From Azorinus chamasolen (taxonomy: Eukaryota; Mollusca; Bivalvia; Cardiida; Solecurtidae): a stretch of 64,000 bases of DNA. The notes under the pieces are model-generated. The model did not search any database and was not told where the DNA came from. It worked only from the letters and a program-made list of their open reading frames with translations. The position numbers and the translations under genes are program-made. The stretch covers positions 5,808,240-5,872,239 of the forward strand of contig OY755242.1 of assembly GCA_963576725.1 (NCBI GenBank), written 5' to 3'. Positions 33,086 through 45,245 of the stretch are shown piece after piece; position 1 is the first letter of the stretch; each line of letters starts with the position of its first letter.

Positions 33086-34384
33086 CGATCTAAATAGGAT
33101 AGTGGTTAAATGAGAAACACATGCATCAAAGTAAGGAACACAACATAATAAAATATATATAGTGTCTAGTGTGCATTTAATAAATAAGAAAACAAAGTTT
33201 CGTACTTGGTAATGTTATAAATACCTTAAAATGATAATACATTTAACTTAACCTGTTTTTGTGCCAGGGAGCTAGCTCTTGACGACATTGTTTAAGAGCT
33301 TCGAAATGTTAAAAGGTTAGGCAACAGACTGTGCGATTATTTGCTGAATTATTTGCCAGGGATTTTCAATGGTGCACGTTACAGTTTTAACCGTAAATTT
33401 GAACGGATTTTCAACCCCAACCACACGTTTTCACATAACTTAAATCAGTAATGCTTTATGACGTTGAAAATCACTAGAAAGAGGATAGACCCAGAAAACT
33501 CCCGTCGAAACCGTTGTATCAGGAATAGTTCTGCTCGCTTGTTGAATAATATAGTAATAAAGACATGATTGTAGACTTTCTACCCGCTCTGTGCGCACAT
33601 GCTGTTATAAAATGATTATTAGCTGGTTTTACACTGCTCCCAGAGGTGTTGAAAGCCGTGTCTATGAAACAAATGGTTACCTGTCTGACACAGTATTCCG
33701 ATCTATAGGCACTTATATTAAGGTCAAGGTAATACATTATTGAATACAAGTATTCTTTGTAGGCACCATTGTGTGTAAATCTCAGTCTTAACATGTTTAA
33801 TGCGGTCCACGAGTGTACTATCATTTACAAACTTGTAGGAGCATTCTGAGCATTCTTTTAATCATTTAAAACATCTAGCAAATGAATTCTTTCATAATGA
33901 ATGTACTCTGTATTTCAACACTGATGGACCATTTCACATTAAACCCTCAGCACGCAAAGCGTTAGCAGCAATAAAGCTTTAAATGGTATTTCCACACATA
34001 GAGTGAGCAGATCAATTGTATAATACCACTGTAAAGCCCGCCTGTGAGGATATTGTTTCAAGAAATGAAATAATTAAGCTCACTTTGTATTCATTGCACG
34101 ATTCTTGGACTACCATTATGCACAACCACCGACGGAATAAGAAACTTGATCTCCCAGCAAATCCTTAACACACCATTAAAAAGCACGAAACATATGCCAA
34201 GGCACAATACTTTTCGAATTATACCAACGGTGCAGTCCAATGATATCTTGTATCACACTAGCTCAAATATATATTAAAATGCCGAAGATCGGTCAAATAT
34301 CTGTTTGGAGTACAGTTTGTACAAGAGACTGACATGTGTTGCAAACCTCGTTATATGGTGCTATGAACATTCACCATATACTAT
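33086..34384. other. Stretch with no recognised feature
   Basis: AT-rich sequence. Open frames here (up to about 100 codons on the minus strand at 33519-33824) have no family resemblance and are judged chance. Confidence 0.35.
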
Positions 34385-34612
34385 TTAACCAGTTCCCTCC
34401 TGGACTGTTTTTAGACCAAACATCTTTGGATCAGTCTATCGAAAAGGAGCATTTACCAGAGAAAAGGACATTGTTAGAAATGTGTAGTTTTGAAACCATT
34501 GCGATAAATACAGCACTTTTGCCAATAGAACACATGCTCTATTTTCGCAAATGGTTTTAAAAATGACTTTTACAGAAGGGTCAAAGGGCGTCAGTAGGAT
34601 CGCATAGGTTAA
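34385..34612 (+). mobile_element. TTAA MITE subfamily B, complete but decayed hairpin
   Basis: TTAACCAGTTCCCTCCTGGA on the left, TCGCATAGGTTAA on the right. The interior AAAAGGAGCATTTACCAGAG matches the 7.6-kb copy. The hairpin reads GAAACCATTGCGATAAATAC AGCACTTTTGCC and ACATGCTCTATTTTCGCAAA TGGTTT. Confidence 0.75.
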
Positions 34613-35019
34613 AGAAGTACTATAGCAGTGGACCAGCATCTCAACAGGATCTTATCCTTTCTACCCTGCAAAATATGGTGTCTGCTTAAATATCTAATCG
34701 TTTAATAATAGCGATGATAAGGCAAAATCATTTACAACGACGGACAGTTAAGACAGACGCTCTGTAAGCCCATGTATCCTAGATGCATTGCCAGTTTAAC
34801 GTTAGTCTGGAACATATCACAATTTAATTTTAACACTACTCTTAATATGTCGATATGTATGTAAAAACAGATCTAATAGAGCACATCATTAATATTTATT
34901 ACATTAATTTTTTAAAATAACTCTTGCAATTGCAGAAACTTTAGAATTTGATCTATAGTACTGCACAAGAAAACAGAGCGGACACGACACTTAGAGGCCT
35001 GAATCTTCTGCTTCTGCCT

Positions 35020-35125
35020 GATACTGGCCACCATTGATCAACAAAATTATTATTATGCCAGGACCTGAACACACAGTTCCTATAGGAACCGTCTGTTCTA
35101 GATCTACTCTTGTCGCATAGGCATA
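35020..35125 (+). repeat. Subfamily A-like hairpin
   Basis: CCAGGACCTGAACACACAGT, TCCTATAGGAACCGTCTGTT, CTAGATCTACTCTTGTCGCA. The stem sequence differs from typical A but stays paired (ACAGTTCC with GGAACCGT). Confidence 0.5.
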
Positions 35126-35182
35126 CATTGTCAGTTTTTAATGTGTATTCTGACCATTATTTTCATTGCTCCTCGTCATATA

Positions 35183-35312
35183 CAGTAAAACCTCTCTATA
35201 ACGGCCACTAAAGGAGCGTTCTGTTTTACTTCCACCTTGCTTTAAGCAGTCACCTGCCCTAAATACCAACTAATTAACACAAATTAGTGACCGTTATAGA
35301 GAGGTTTTACTG
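35183..35312. mobile_element. Tigger/mariner-type MITE, 130 bp
   Basis: TA at 35181-35182 and 35313-35314 flank CAGTAAAACCTCTCTATAAC GG and its inverted match CCGTTATAGAGAGGTTTTAC TG. The CAGTAAAACC terminus with TA target duplication is typical of Tc1/mariner-superfamily pogo/Tigger MITEs. The centre contains T-type GCTTTAAGCAGTCACCTGCC. Confidence 0.9.
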
Positions 35313-36004
35313 TATTAATGACATTTGAAATTACTGTAGTGTTTTCTATTTTATCGACATGTATTGTATTTCTGCCAAACGAATATTAGTGTTAGGAAAT
35401 TGTAAAACATTTGCCTGTGCCTGATTTTCAGTGAAATATTTCTTTAATCTTTTATTTGAAAATCCCATCTTAAAACTGCACAGGCCACGATGAGACACGG
35501 AGTTAAATTGCCTCTTATTTGGATCAACATTGCATGGATTCGCATGACTCGCGAGTGTTAACTGTTTGATAAGAATATATTAGGCATTTTACCTTAAAAG
35601 CTTTTAACTACTTATCCTAACACGTGTAAGAACATACATGACGCCATACGCCATAATATTTGACGTCAAACTTTGGGAACCGATGTTTACATGTTATCAA
35701 AATAACGTATACACATTGTTATTGTTATGTGAGAAAAGGAATCTAATGCTCGCTGTCTTTTAGATCAAACGTCCCTGAACTCGCCAAGAAAATGTTATTA
35801 AGTTCGCTAAAGGCTGGCTTAATAGCATTTCATTAGGCTCGTTTAGGAACATGTGATCTTATTTTTAAAAGACAACTCGCGACAGATCCTCTATAACTAA
35901 TACGGATAAATAATTAATTGTCATGTCAGAGCAAACAAAATTAATACCGCTGTTGATTGTACAGCAATGTCCTGCTATCGCGACAACAAAACTATTAATT
36001 TAGT

Positions 36005-36110
36005 AGATCTAGTCTGAAAAAGCACGTGGCAAACGTAATGCAGGGAGATCGCGTACGATCTTTCTGCATTAATTCTGTACTGCATTAGGCTTCCATTTGT
36101 TTATTGTTTT
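36005..36110 (+). repeat. T-type MITE hairpin remnant
   Basis: GTAATGCAGGGAGATCGCGT ACGATCTTTCTGCATTA with CTGCATTAGGCTTCCATTTG to the right. Its centre GATCGCGTACGATC is itself a short palindrome. Confidence 0.45.
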
Positions 36111-36694
36111 ATTATCCAGAATCATACTTCTTTTGGATGATTGTACTTGCGAAACTTTATTGATACTGCAATAATGCATTTTGCCTATAGATGCAACACT
36201 ATTGCTCAAATATGTTCTTACATACATGTAGCTGAAATGAGTGTATCAAAGGCAAGACGATGGAGTTAAATATATACCTGTCCATGTCACACCGCATGAC
36301 GCATCAACATTGTTATATGCCACTCCTTCACATCGATATCAGTCTGTCCCGTTTACTACATAATAAGACATAATAAGACAACGCAATGGCTAAAATCCAC
36401 CTGTTCCTTATTGATTTACATGTCTCACATTAACGGACCATATCAGCTAAAGAAAGATTCGCACGTTAACCCCTCCATCTCCGTCGTGTATTTACCCAAA
36501 ATGACAACAAAAGAACTGACATTCCTCTTTTCTGATAATACATCAATGTCTTATTTGTTTTGGACTCATATCCCTTTGCACTTTTGTATATGGGTTTTCA
36601 GTAAAACGTAAATATTATTACTTTAAACGTTTGTGGTATGTTCCTTTTCCTGAGTTCGTGTTGGGGTTTTCATAATATAATAAAGCTACGTCTA

Positions 36695-36775
36695 GAGGTC
36701 AGATGGTAGTTAAATGCAGGATGAAAGTTATACAGGTAGCTCGCATAGGAGCTTTCTCCGTTAAGTAATTGCTTT
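36695..36775 (+). repeat. T-type MITE hairpin remnant
   Basis: CAGATGGTAGTTAAATGCAG GATGAAAGTTATACAGG, then AGCTCGCATAGGAGCTTTCT. Only the left half remains. Confidence 0.45.
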
Positions 36776-37603
36776 TATAAGATGTAATATTTAATTTTCA
36801 AAATCTTATTTTTGTTCAATGACTTTAACTTACTGTTCGTGTCTCAGACCTAAATCATATTAATAGATACAGGTATAGCAGATAGCGGCCTCTAAGCTTT
36901 TATAACTCAATACGATATACTCCTTTAGTTTTAATATTAGGTGGCTGTTAGAAACCAACTGACCGTAATAACATGGTAGTACATATTGGAAATATATGGT
37001 AACATATCATAATTAATATTCTTGCACAAAACGCGCTGTTGTAGTCCCGCTAGACCATGTATCAATGATGCGATTCTCGTGCTCACGCGCTGTTATTGTC
37101 CGGTTTTAATTATACCTATTCGAGGCATAAGGTAAACAATGGACGCGAATTCTATATACCGTTTTGGCCTAAGCTGGGTGAACGGTGAGACTATGAATTG
37201 TTTTTAGTGATGGACATATCGAATACAATTCCGTGTAAACGGCATTTGATAAAATCATGAAATCAGAAAAAGGAAAGGTGGCACAGAAACAGCATAAATC
37301 GAAAGAGGTGTCAAAGCTGTGTATAGTTTTACTGCCGTAGGTATGCTTGTATTTGGAAGAGTTAAATTCAAGAAAGCAGAAAATGTATGTTATGCAATAA
37401 TAGCGTTAATGCACGTTTGTTTTCGGGCAATAACATATTCAGCGTCCCTGGGGAATGTTGCTGTCCTCGCCCTTCGGGACACTGCAGATGTTATTGCCTG
37501 GTTTTGAATATGTGTGAGTTTTATTAGTTCTAATAAGAGCAAAAACAAATGAGAAAACAATCTGTCAAACAAAAGTCAAGGATGGTTACATCTCGAAGTA
37601 CAT

Positions 37604-37815
37604 TGCTTACTCGATGGATATTAACATTAGAAATAATGATACCACGACTATGTTTGGATAATTAGATTAATTGTTACACATGTATGTTTGGCCGTGGCAG
37701 AAATTGTAGAATCATAGCTTCATTATACCAAATGCAAACAAAGAAGGGTCCGTCTACTCCCTGTCTACTCTGATTGCAAAGGCGTAGAAGGACGTATTTA
37801 TGGAGCAAAGATTTA
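37604..37815 (-). mobile_element. TTAA MITE subfamily A, decayed
   Basis: GCTTACTCGATGGATATTAA on the left, TATGGAGCAAAGATTTAA on the right. The interior GGCAGAAATTGTAGAATCAT and CTGTCTACTCTGATTGCAAA follow the A order. The hairpin core is lost. Confidence 0.6.
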
Positions 37816-38005
37816 AAAAAAAACCCAGAATGTTGAAATTACTTAAAATTTCTTTTATATCGATACAGGATTTCAGGTAACATCTTCTGTATTCATTTTT
37901 TGCAATTGTATGCATGGTATAGGGCACTGTGGTCAGACAGACAAACATCAATTGAAACAATAAATTAGATAATCAATACTACGCCAAAGGATACAAGTTT
38001 TGTCC

Positions 38006-38252
38006 TTAACCCTTTCCCTCATATAAGCGCATTTTCACGCATTTGCAAATAGAGTAGACCCTGATCAGACGGCTCTTAGAGGAGCGGTCTGATCAGGGTC
38101 TGCCCTGTTTGCTAATGAAATTTTGACAGATCTGTTCCGTTAGATTCTAAAATGGCTACAATCTTCCACCTTCCACATTTTATTATAACTATTTTGTCCA
38201 TGAATATTTAGTAGGTGTTGAAAATTGGACTAAATATAGAATAAAGGTTTAA
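38006..38252 (+). mobile_element. TTAA MITE subfamily A, complete
   Basis: TTAACCCTTTCCCTCATATA, AGCGCATTTTCACGCATTTG, then hairpin AGAGTAGACCCTGATCAGAC GGCTC-TTAGAG-GAGCG GTCTGATCAGGGTCTGCCCT, ending AGAATAAAGGTTTAA. One of the best A copies. Confidence 0.87.
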
Positions 38253-38387
38253 CCATATGAACGCTGAATTGTTCTATAGTGGAATCGTTCATCATTGTTT
38301 AAAAAAACGAGTCCTTTATTATGAGACTGTATAATGCGCGAGAAGATATTGAACCCGAATATGAATAACAGTGCATATTCGGATCAG

Positions 38388-38442
38388 ATGACCGCTGAAG
38401 AAGCCCACGGATCAGATGACCCCTGAAGAAGCCCACGCAATT
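38388..38442 (+). repeat. 27-bp tandem duplication
   Basis: CGGATCAGATGACC-CTGAAGAAGCCCA occurs twice in a row with one substitution (CGCTG against CCCTG), beside a CTACGCTGTTTGCAAATGC arm of an A/F-type hairpin. Confidence 0.8.
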
Positions 38443-38564
38443 TAGTCTACGCTGTTTGCAAATGCAGGTTATCTCTTCCTTTGTGTTTAGTCGTAATGGA
38501 TACTTCTAATCTAGAATGTGTGTATTAGTATAGAATATATAATTATATCTCTCTATTTCTCTCT

Positions 38565-38662
38565 TTTGTCCCTCCCTCTAGCTCTGTCTCGGTATGTACC
38601 TGTTTGTCTCTGTCTATATCTATCCCTCTTCCCTTCTCTTTCCCTCTCTATCTCTCTCTGTG
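38565..38662 (+). repeat. CT-rich simple sequence
   Basis: Imperfect TCTCTCTATTTCTCTC and CCCTCTTCCCTTCTC runs. Low complexity. Confidence 0.8.
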
Positions 38663-39599
38663 AATTATTCTTTCTATGACATAGATAGCTACAACAGAAC
38701 GTAGAAATTGTGCATTTCTGTGAACTTAAATATCAGTTAAAATAAAAACAAACATATTGCTGATTGAGGAAACGACTGTCTCTAATTTATACATGCAATC
38801 CTGAATTTTCATAGTTAAGACCGCGTGCACGCTGGCAATTGTTGCTTCAAATGCATTTTGTGCAGATAACAGAAAGCACAGCTTATGTCAGTGCTAGCAA
38901 TACAGAAGACAATTATTAATGTAATTAATGTAATGTCAATAATTGATTATATTCTAACTAAAAGGGTTGTAATTAATTGTTATTTAGATTTAGATGTAGA
39001 TACCACCGGAAATAAGACAAAGCATACACCCCTCTTCAGAAATGCGTCCTGGCTTCCAGATCCCTGTAGATCCATCTAAACCGGACGTTTAATAAAGTCA
39101 GATTGTATACCATACCATATTTGGTATGTGGCTACGTGATGTCAAGTGTCTTGCATTAAGCTGTCAACCATCTTAACGACATGCCTTGACCCGGTTGAGA
39201 AATTAACTCTAAACATAAATCATATCTAAAACGACAGGAATACTTATTATGACATTTTGGCATATAATAGCAACACATCATATGTATTAAAATGGCTACT
39301 ATTTAACCCATTGTTCCCATATTATCTGAGGAAACCCCGTCTAGATCATATTTGGACCCAATTCCTGTTTCATGTTGAGGGAGCACACCAAACTAAATAT
39401 ATTTTGGTATATAACATTGATATCAATGGGTTCTGCAAACATTGCAGACGATGATCAAATTATTACATCAGTACCCCTATAGTATTTGTCTACACTGTTT
39501 GTCTATGTCCTTAAAATGTGTTTTGACAATGCCTAACAATTACATTAATCATTTGTTTATCTGCTGAAAACAAGTCGAATAGCACCGAAGAAGACACAA

Positions 39600-39832
39600 C
39601 TTTCATGTGTTTGATATGTTATTCGGCAATGAGTATCTGTTCGACTCGCGTTGTTGTTTCTTTAACTGTTCGACCAAGCTCGATGATATTTTGTTGCAGA
39701 ACAACCATTATAAGTATCGATGAAAACGTTTTAGTTTGTATCACATGGGCATTCGTGTTACTGTTCTGGTGGCTGTTTGTTCTGTATGTGGTGTTTCCTG
39801 CATGACTAATATCTGTACATTTATATAAGTTT
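39600..39832 (+). repeat. RPT1 relic (tail region)
   Basis: TGTTACTGTTCTGGTGGCTG TTTGTTCTG, then GTGGTGTTTCCTGCATGACT, as in the 45.2-kb tail. The 5' part is unrecognisable. Confidence 0.5.
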
Positions 39833-40431
39833 GAACTGACAATCTTCATAATAATGATTGATCATAATATGATTGACAACAAATACCAAGTTGTATATCA
39901 TTGAAAATATGCGTTCATTCTTCTTTAAAGGGGCAATGGGCATCAATGGGTTTATCAATCAATAATAGTTTGTCCATTAGTATATCCATTTCCAATTTAA
40001 AGAAAAAGCTGATGATACATCATACAATATATTTCCACAAATATTGGGTTGTATAAATGGAAAAGGGGTATTCAATGTATATCGTGGAATGTCTTGCTTA
40101 ATTAATAGATTGTACTAGTTATTAATTGTTAGATGATTAAGTCTTTCCTTCACAGAAAGGCGTGTTCAAGCCAGATAGGTCCTGCATTTGTTGTCTCACC
40201 AGGGTTTGTACTGTTTGCTTACTCAATATTTTATATATAATTCCACAGTGATACATTCCCTTGATTTGTTTACATTATTAAACACTTGTTAATCAAGTGA
40301 CTAGTTCATGCATATATACTATATATGTTAAATGGATAATATACTACAACTTCATGCAACAAATCTTTTTAAATTTTAATCAGTTATTTATATTTAACTC
40401 TACTCATGCTCAGCGACGTCTTGTCTGGCAT

Positions 40432-40500
40432 TTGATAAATATCCGAATCCGGTTGAGACGCCGAGAAACACGACGTATCATTAAGATCCATGCTATTTGA
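40432..40500 (+). repeat. Subfamily C-like hairpin fragment
   Basis: AATCCGGTTGAGACGCCGAG AAACACGACGTATCATTAAG ATCC follows the C stem with several mismatches. It directly precedes a SINE. Confidence 0.45.
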
Positions 40501-40501
40501 C

Positions 40502-40772
40502 GTGGCGGCGGCTTGGCTATGTGGTTGAGCGTTGAGCTTGTGGACCAGCTTGAAATTCCAGATACACATCTGCACGAGGTTGTCCCCTCTCCACCCAGGG
40601 GTGAAGATAGGTACCTGTGAGGATCACGAGCCTGTACTACGGCTGCGTAATCGCGCCATGTGTTAGCAGTGCTCAATATAGTAGGCAAATATCGCCATGG
40701 CCAGGGGAGTAAATGTGCAGTCAGCAGAGCATTCATTCGGACTGAAGGTAGTCTATAACTAGGTACTTTACT
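40502..40772 (+). mobile_element. tRNA-derived SINE body, copy 2, diverged head
   Basis: From CTCTCCACCCAGGGG onward it matches the other two copies (GGTACCTGTGAGGATCACGA, CTGCGTAATCGCGCCATGTG TTAGCAGTGCTCAATA, ACTATAACTAGG-type 3' end). The 5' head (GGCGGCGGCTTGGCTATGTG) is unlike the tRNA-like head of the others and has no clear B box. Confidence 0.8.
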
Positions 40773-41351
40773 TTAATGGACGTTCCATCAAGAGTTTCTC
40801 ATATATTTGATCGACTCGGATGTCAGTCAAGATTTCAGTCAATAGGAGACTGAACAGACATTTTATTCAGCACGAGAAGGTTAAGTCCTTTGTGCGATGA
40901 CTAGTCCAGTATCGAATAGTACTTACATTATTGTCAGCGTCAGATTTCAAAGAATAAACAAATGTAACTGAAATTGACAAATTAGCAGTTTGAATCCGAC
41001 CGATTGATTGTTAAAAAAGAGAATACACAGAACCAATGCATGACGCATTTAATAGTAAGCTAATCGAAGCGCTGCATGGCCGATTTACTTCATGTGCGTC
41101 GTCTGTTGTATTACTTCACTGTACACAATGGCCGAAATGGTCGTCATGTATAGCCTGTTCCACTTTCTATGGCACTTTATCAGGGCAATGTGATAAAAAG
41201 AATCTTACATTCATGTTCATTACAGATTGCTTTAATTGAACCCGTTTACTATAATGGATTTAATATTGCCTAAAGATCGTGGCATTGTATAACAGTAAAC
41301 TCATTTTATAAAACAATTTGTAATGAACACCTATGGCAGATTCTCTATAGC

Positions 41352-41487
41352 TTAACCCCTTTATCCATATATATGCTTTTTAACACATTAGTAAGCAGTC
41401 TGACCCAGATCAAACGGCTCCTTATTGAGCCGTATGAATAGGATCTGCTCTGCTTGCTACAAAAAATGAGCATATTCATATGTTTTC
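41352..41487 (+). mobile_element. TTAA MITE subfamily A, truncated
   Basis: TTAACCCCTTTATCCATATA on the left, then GCAGTCTGACCCAGATCAAA CGGCTCCTTATTGAGCCG and GGATCTGCTCTGCTTGCTAC. It runs straight into a subfamily C copy, so its right half is missing. Confidence 0.7.
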
Positions 41488-41672
41488 TTACCTCTTTGGC
41501 TGCCAAGTTCGCATCTGGATATCTATGCAAAATGTTTGAATCCAGATGAGACGCCGAGTAACTAAGCGTTTCATCAGGATCCTAACTGTTTGTCACTGTG
41601 ACTGCTTTGAAACAAAAACAATGAAAAAATTGAAACTTGTAGACGACAAAAGTTGCCAGGTAAAGGGTAAAA
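41488..41672 (+). mobile_element. TTAA MITE subfamily C
   Basis: CTTACCTCTTTGGCTGCCAA on the left and GTTGCCAGGTAAAGGGTAA on the right. Hairpin AATGTTTGAATCCAGATGAG ACGCCGAGTAACTAAGCGTT TCATCAGGATCCTAACTGTT. GTAGACGACAA follows. Confidence 0.75.
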
Positions 41673-42031
41673 CTTGCCAGGCATGTTTACTGTGACGAAT
41701 AGCTTTATGAAGAGCGTTAAATTCATTTTAGACACACCGTTGCATATGATAATAATTAATTTATAAATTATTGAAATGAGAGAACCCCATCAAGCATTTT
41801 TAGGATTTAGGAATTTTCTTTTTCCTTTTTTTTATTATCAAATGCATAAAACTCTCCTTCAAAAATGTGGTTGTATAAATATCAATTATACTGTTTTCTC
41901 AAATGGCATTGTTAGAATAGTCTTATTTCTGTTTTGTTAATTTATGTAACTATTATACTTACCGTTTATGACACAATGCTACTAACGTACTCCCCGACCC
42001 TCACATACCTATGACGGGGAGAATAAAAGCA

Positions 42032-42062
42032 TTTAAAAAAATTAAAAAAAATTAAAAAAATT
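42032..42062 (+). repeat. ATTAAAAAA simple repeat
   Basis: Three to four units of ATTAAAAAAA. Low-complexity tract. Confidence 0.8.
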
Positions 42063-42654
42063 ATACAATACATTTATTTTCAAATGTTGGCAAGACATAA
42101 CATTACTGGTTAGTACTTTCTTGTGTTTATAGCAGGCATAACGTCTTTAAAAGTGGGGTGTATAAATAAGGGAGTTGAATGCATGTTCATCTACAATACA
42201 TGTAACAGATTAACATTACAACATTTTGTTAATTTGTATGTGTAGCTATAGTGACTTTCAAATGACGTATGTTCACCTTGACGGTGATACTGTTTGCCTA
42301 TGAAAAAGTAGTAAAGCCATACACAAAACGCCACCATCACTTTCAAACTATAAATTCCACATACAAATTATTAATGGTTGCACACATAAAAGGCGGTATT
42401 AACTGTTCGTACGGAGAGAACATGCTACTGATTAATGTGTGGATGCCTGTTGCGGGAATAACGATAATCAATTTTATTGTCAAATATTAGAATTAATATT
42501 TTCAAATGAGCAATGGAAAGTGTCTGCACAGGGCAAAAATATCGATGTTTAGAAAACGAATATATAAATGATAGAAGGCAGTTGCTGAGCCATATGAGCT
42601 ACTGTTGTTTTAGCTTTAGCGAATTCATGCTTGCTGCACTAGACGTATGTGATT

Positions 42655-42833
42655 AATTTGCAAAAATATTGGATCCAAATATGACGCCGGGTAACTTGGC
42701 TCCTCATCACGATCCAAACTGGCAGACACAGCACCTACATTGTTGAGAGGAAATTGAAGGAAAGTGAACTCTGAAATTTAAAACAGACGACAGTGTTTGT
42801 AAACGAAAATGGTTTATCGCCAAAAGAGTTAAG
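42655..42833 (+). mobile_element. TTAA MITE subfamily C, decayed
   Basis: TTGGATCCAAATATGACGCC GGGTAACTTGGCTCCTCATC and ATCCAAACTGG keep the stem plan. ACAGACGACAGTGTTTGTAA and ATCGCCAAAAGAGTTAA form the right end. The left end is lost. Confidence 0.65.
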
Positions 42834-43383
42834 TGACATAGTCATATACAGCATTTCCTAATAAACAACGCGATGCCTTCTTGGGATGCTACAAAGGCAC
42901 AAATACGAGCACTTGAGTTACTGTGTTTGACCTTTCGTAAAATAATGTTAAATAGGGGACGCCACAATTCATGATATCTGCTTATGTTTCAGGTTTCAGA
43001 CTTAACATGAAGCCCAATCATAGCAATCCCAAAATTAAATATTGTGCACACAAGGCACGTTGAATGATATGTTCTTAAATGGACTTAGTGGTTCTGAGAT
43101 CCAGATAAATTAATAGTACTATTTCAAAAGATCTTATGAGTACTGTTCACCCCAACGATTATTTTCGTCTCCCTTCTTCGAAATATTTGCGTCCCCTTTT
43201 ATACTCTGTGTAGAAAATCGATCAAAGAAAATGGTCCAGAAAGTGACCAATGGTCGATTTGACAAAAAACGATCAAACAGATGATTAAAGAGATGTCGAA
43301 GCCGATCACATGTAGAACGAAAAGTGATCGTTTTGACCATTTAGCCGTTAAACAGTTGAAATTATTCTAAGAGATATTTCAAA

Positions 43384-43755
43384 TTGAAGACCCCTTTGAA
43401 ACATGCGATACATTTGACTTTAACAATACCATATGTGTATAAGTGGTTTCGGCCTTCCGTTTCGGCGTTTTTTGACAGACAGCACACAATTGGACGCTGT
43501 TATCCTAGTGACCTAATATGTAAACAACCCATAATGCATCAGGACATATCGTTGCGTCATGCCGAAAGTTCACTGAAGCGTCAACAACAACTTGAATACA
43601 AGCCTTTCCTGCAGATGTGCGTTACTGACAACACTTATTACATGCAGGGTTTAGTGCCTCTAGATTTGAGAAAAAAAATTGTACCTAAATTAGCGATTGT
43701 CCGTTCCGTGTTTAGTGAGGTTCGAACGTGCCACAGGCCGGTCAAAACTCACTAG
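43384..43755 (+). other. Unrecognised 123-codon open frame
   Basis: One of the longer frames outside the GCNT gene, about 10 kb from any recognised gene. The peptide is mixed in composition (LTIPYVYKWFRPSVSAFFDR near the start, LVPLDLRKKIVPKLAIVRSV near the end), with no membrane segment and no motif I recognise. There is no sign of splice sites in phase or of a poly(A) signal tied to it. It may be chance or a decayed transposon fragment. Confidence 0.15.
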
Positions 43756-43974
43756 ACACTGGCGAAGCCAGGAAACTACAATATATGCGGCAGGTGTGGC
43801 GTAAGTTGATCCCATTGGTATACTAATAATCTGCCGGTATTGAGCAGTTTCATAACATACAAAGCGATTGATGTACAAATATCAGAGCAAGATATCAAGG
43901 TAGTTGGTCTAACAAAACGTGTTTTTTGTTTTAATAAGATAATATGGTAGATTAGTAACTCAAGTAGATAAAAT

Positions 43975-44072
43975 GTAAGACAGATTTATCTCGTAAGACG
44001 ATACATATCAAGTAAGACGATATATATAAAGTGAAATGATATACATCTTGTAAGACAACATATATATCGCAT
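43975..44072 (+). repeat. Short tandem repeat, unit about 26 bp
   Basis: Four imperfect units containing GTAAGACGATACATATC (GTAAGACAGATTTATCTC, GTAAGACGATACATATCAA, GTAAGACGATATATATAAA, GTAAGACAACATATATATC) with one further diverged unit. Confidence 0.75.
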
Positions 44073-44104
44073 CGAACGATGTTTATCATAGTGGACTATA
44101 TGTA

Positions 44105-44180
44105 ATTAGTAATTCTGAAGGGAGGTGATCCCCCGAGAGCAAAAATTGCAACACAAAAAGAGAAAATTACAGACCCAAGC
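44105..44180 (-). repeat. Inverted copy of the 18.6-kb poly-G-bearing repeat
   Basis: AATTCTGAAGGGAGGTGATC CCCCGAGAGCAAAAATTGCA ACACAAAAAGAGAAAATTAC AG is the reverse complement of 18605-18700 without the expanded G run. Confidence 0.7.
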
Positions 44181-44400
44181 GTAGGTCCATACATATGACT
44201 CGAAAATAGTGTGTATTGAACGCATACGGTAACTTTATCACGGTTGCTCAACTTCGTTGTACATTTGCGCATAACATGAAGGAATTCCGACCAAGTGCTT
44301 GTTGGTGGTTGATATATTGCTGTACCAACAAGGATGGGTGCGTCCATGACACTTTAACAAAATTTATTATATATTGTATAAACTCTTATAATATTGTATA

Positions 44401-44429
44401 ACCTCTCTCTATCTCTCTCTCTCTCCCAC
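44401..44429 (+). repeat. (CT)n microsatellite
   Basis: ACCTCTCTCTATCTCTCTCT CTCTC. Simple repeat. Confidence 0.85.
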
Positions 44430-44676
44430 ACCTCTAAACCGGTTACTTTATTAATAACACGGTCAGCCTTAATAGCAGTTTGTTTATTAAAACTATTTGA
44501 TGCTCCGTTGAAATAACATTTATTTTGTATGTTCCTATAATATACTTTAACGTGCCTCAAAGACACGATAAGAGAGACTTCCGTCAGCTTCCCGTGACTT
44601 CTATTACATAGAAACAAATGAATAGCGTAATCACTAATGAACAATTTCGTGAACATTACTGCATGTTTGGTTGTCA

Positions 44677-45245
44677 ACCCTTTTACAGTTGGCAATCACG
44701 CTGGCCTCTTTGCATGTACGCCGATAAGAAAGGTTTAGTACTCTATGAAGGCGACCTCTTAAATCCAGAAACGAAAGGAGAACGTCGGATATCTGTACTA
44801 TTTCGTTTTTGTCGTACCCTTTATTACTTTTCTACAGTTACTCTGTTTGCAGCTCAATCATTGAGTACACTAGCGATAGGTGGATACAGTTTGTTCACAG
44901 TTTGTCTTCCTTATACATGCACCTTACCACTGTATTTGCCGTCGCGGTTGTTGTAGATTAGTCGGAGAGGGGATATGTTTATTTACACTGTTTGTCTTTT
45001 TGGGTGGGGATGGAATAAGTGTGAGATTGGGCGCACATAAACCGGTTTAACCCCCAGTAACGTTTGTCACTGACCGTTCCAAGGCGGTACTTCCATCTTC
45101 CCCTATTGTATGTTTGTTTTGTCTTTGTGCGTCTCTTGATGTTTTTATAGTTATGTATATTTGCTGTGTCCTTGTGTTGCTGTTCGGGCGACTGTTTGTT
45201 CTGTATGTGGTGTTTCCTGCATGACTCATTTTTGCACTTTTATGA
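44677..45245 (+). repeat. RPT1, long copy
   Basis: 5' start TCAACCCTTTTACAGTTGGC, as in the 15.2-kb copy. One frame stays open from 44618 to 44956 (GLVLYEGDLLNPETKGERRI, AAQSLSTLAIGGYSLF) and aligns with the peptide from the 15.2-kb copy. Then TAGTCGGAGAGGGGATATG, CATAAACCGGTTTAA, CACTGACCGTTCCAAGGCGG, and the tail ending GTGTTTCCTGCATGACTCAT. It is flanked upstream by a (CT)n tract. Confidence 0.75.

Noticed and set aside
44618..44956. Plus-strand frame of 112 codons taken as a gene
   Set aside because: It lies largely within a repeated element with broken counterparts at 1.4 and 15.2 kb, so it is treated as part of RPT1.
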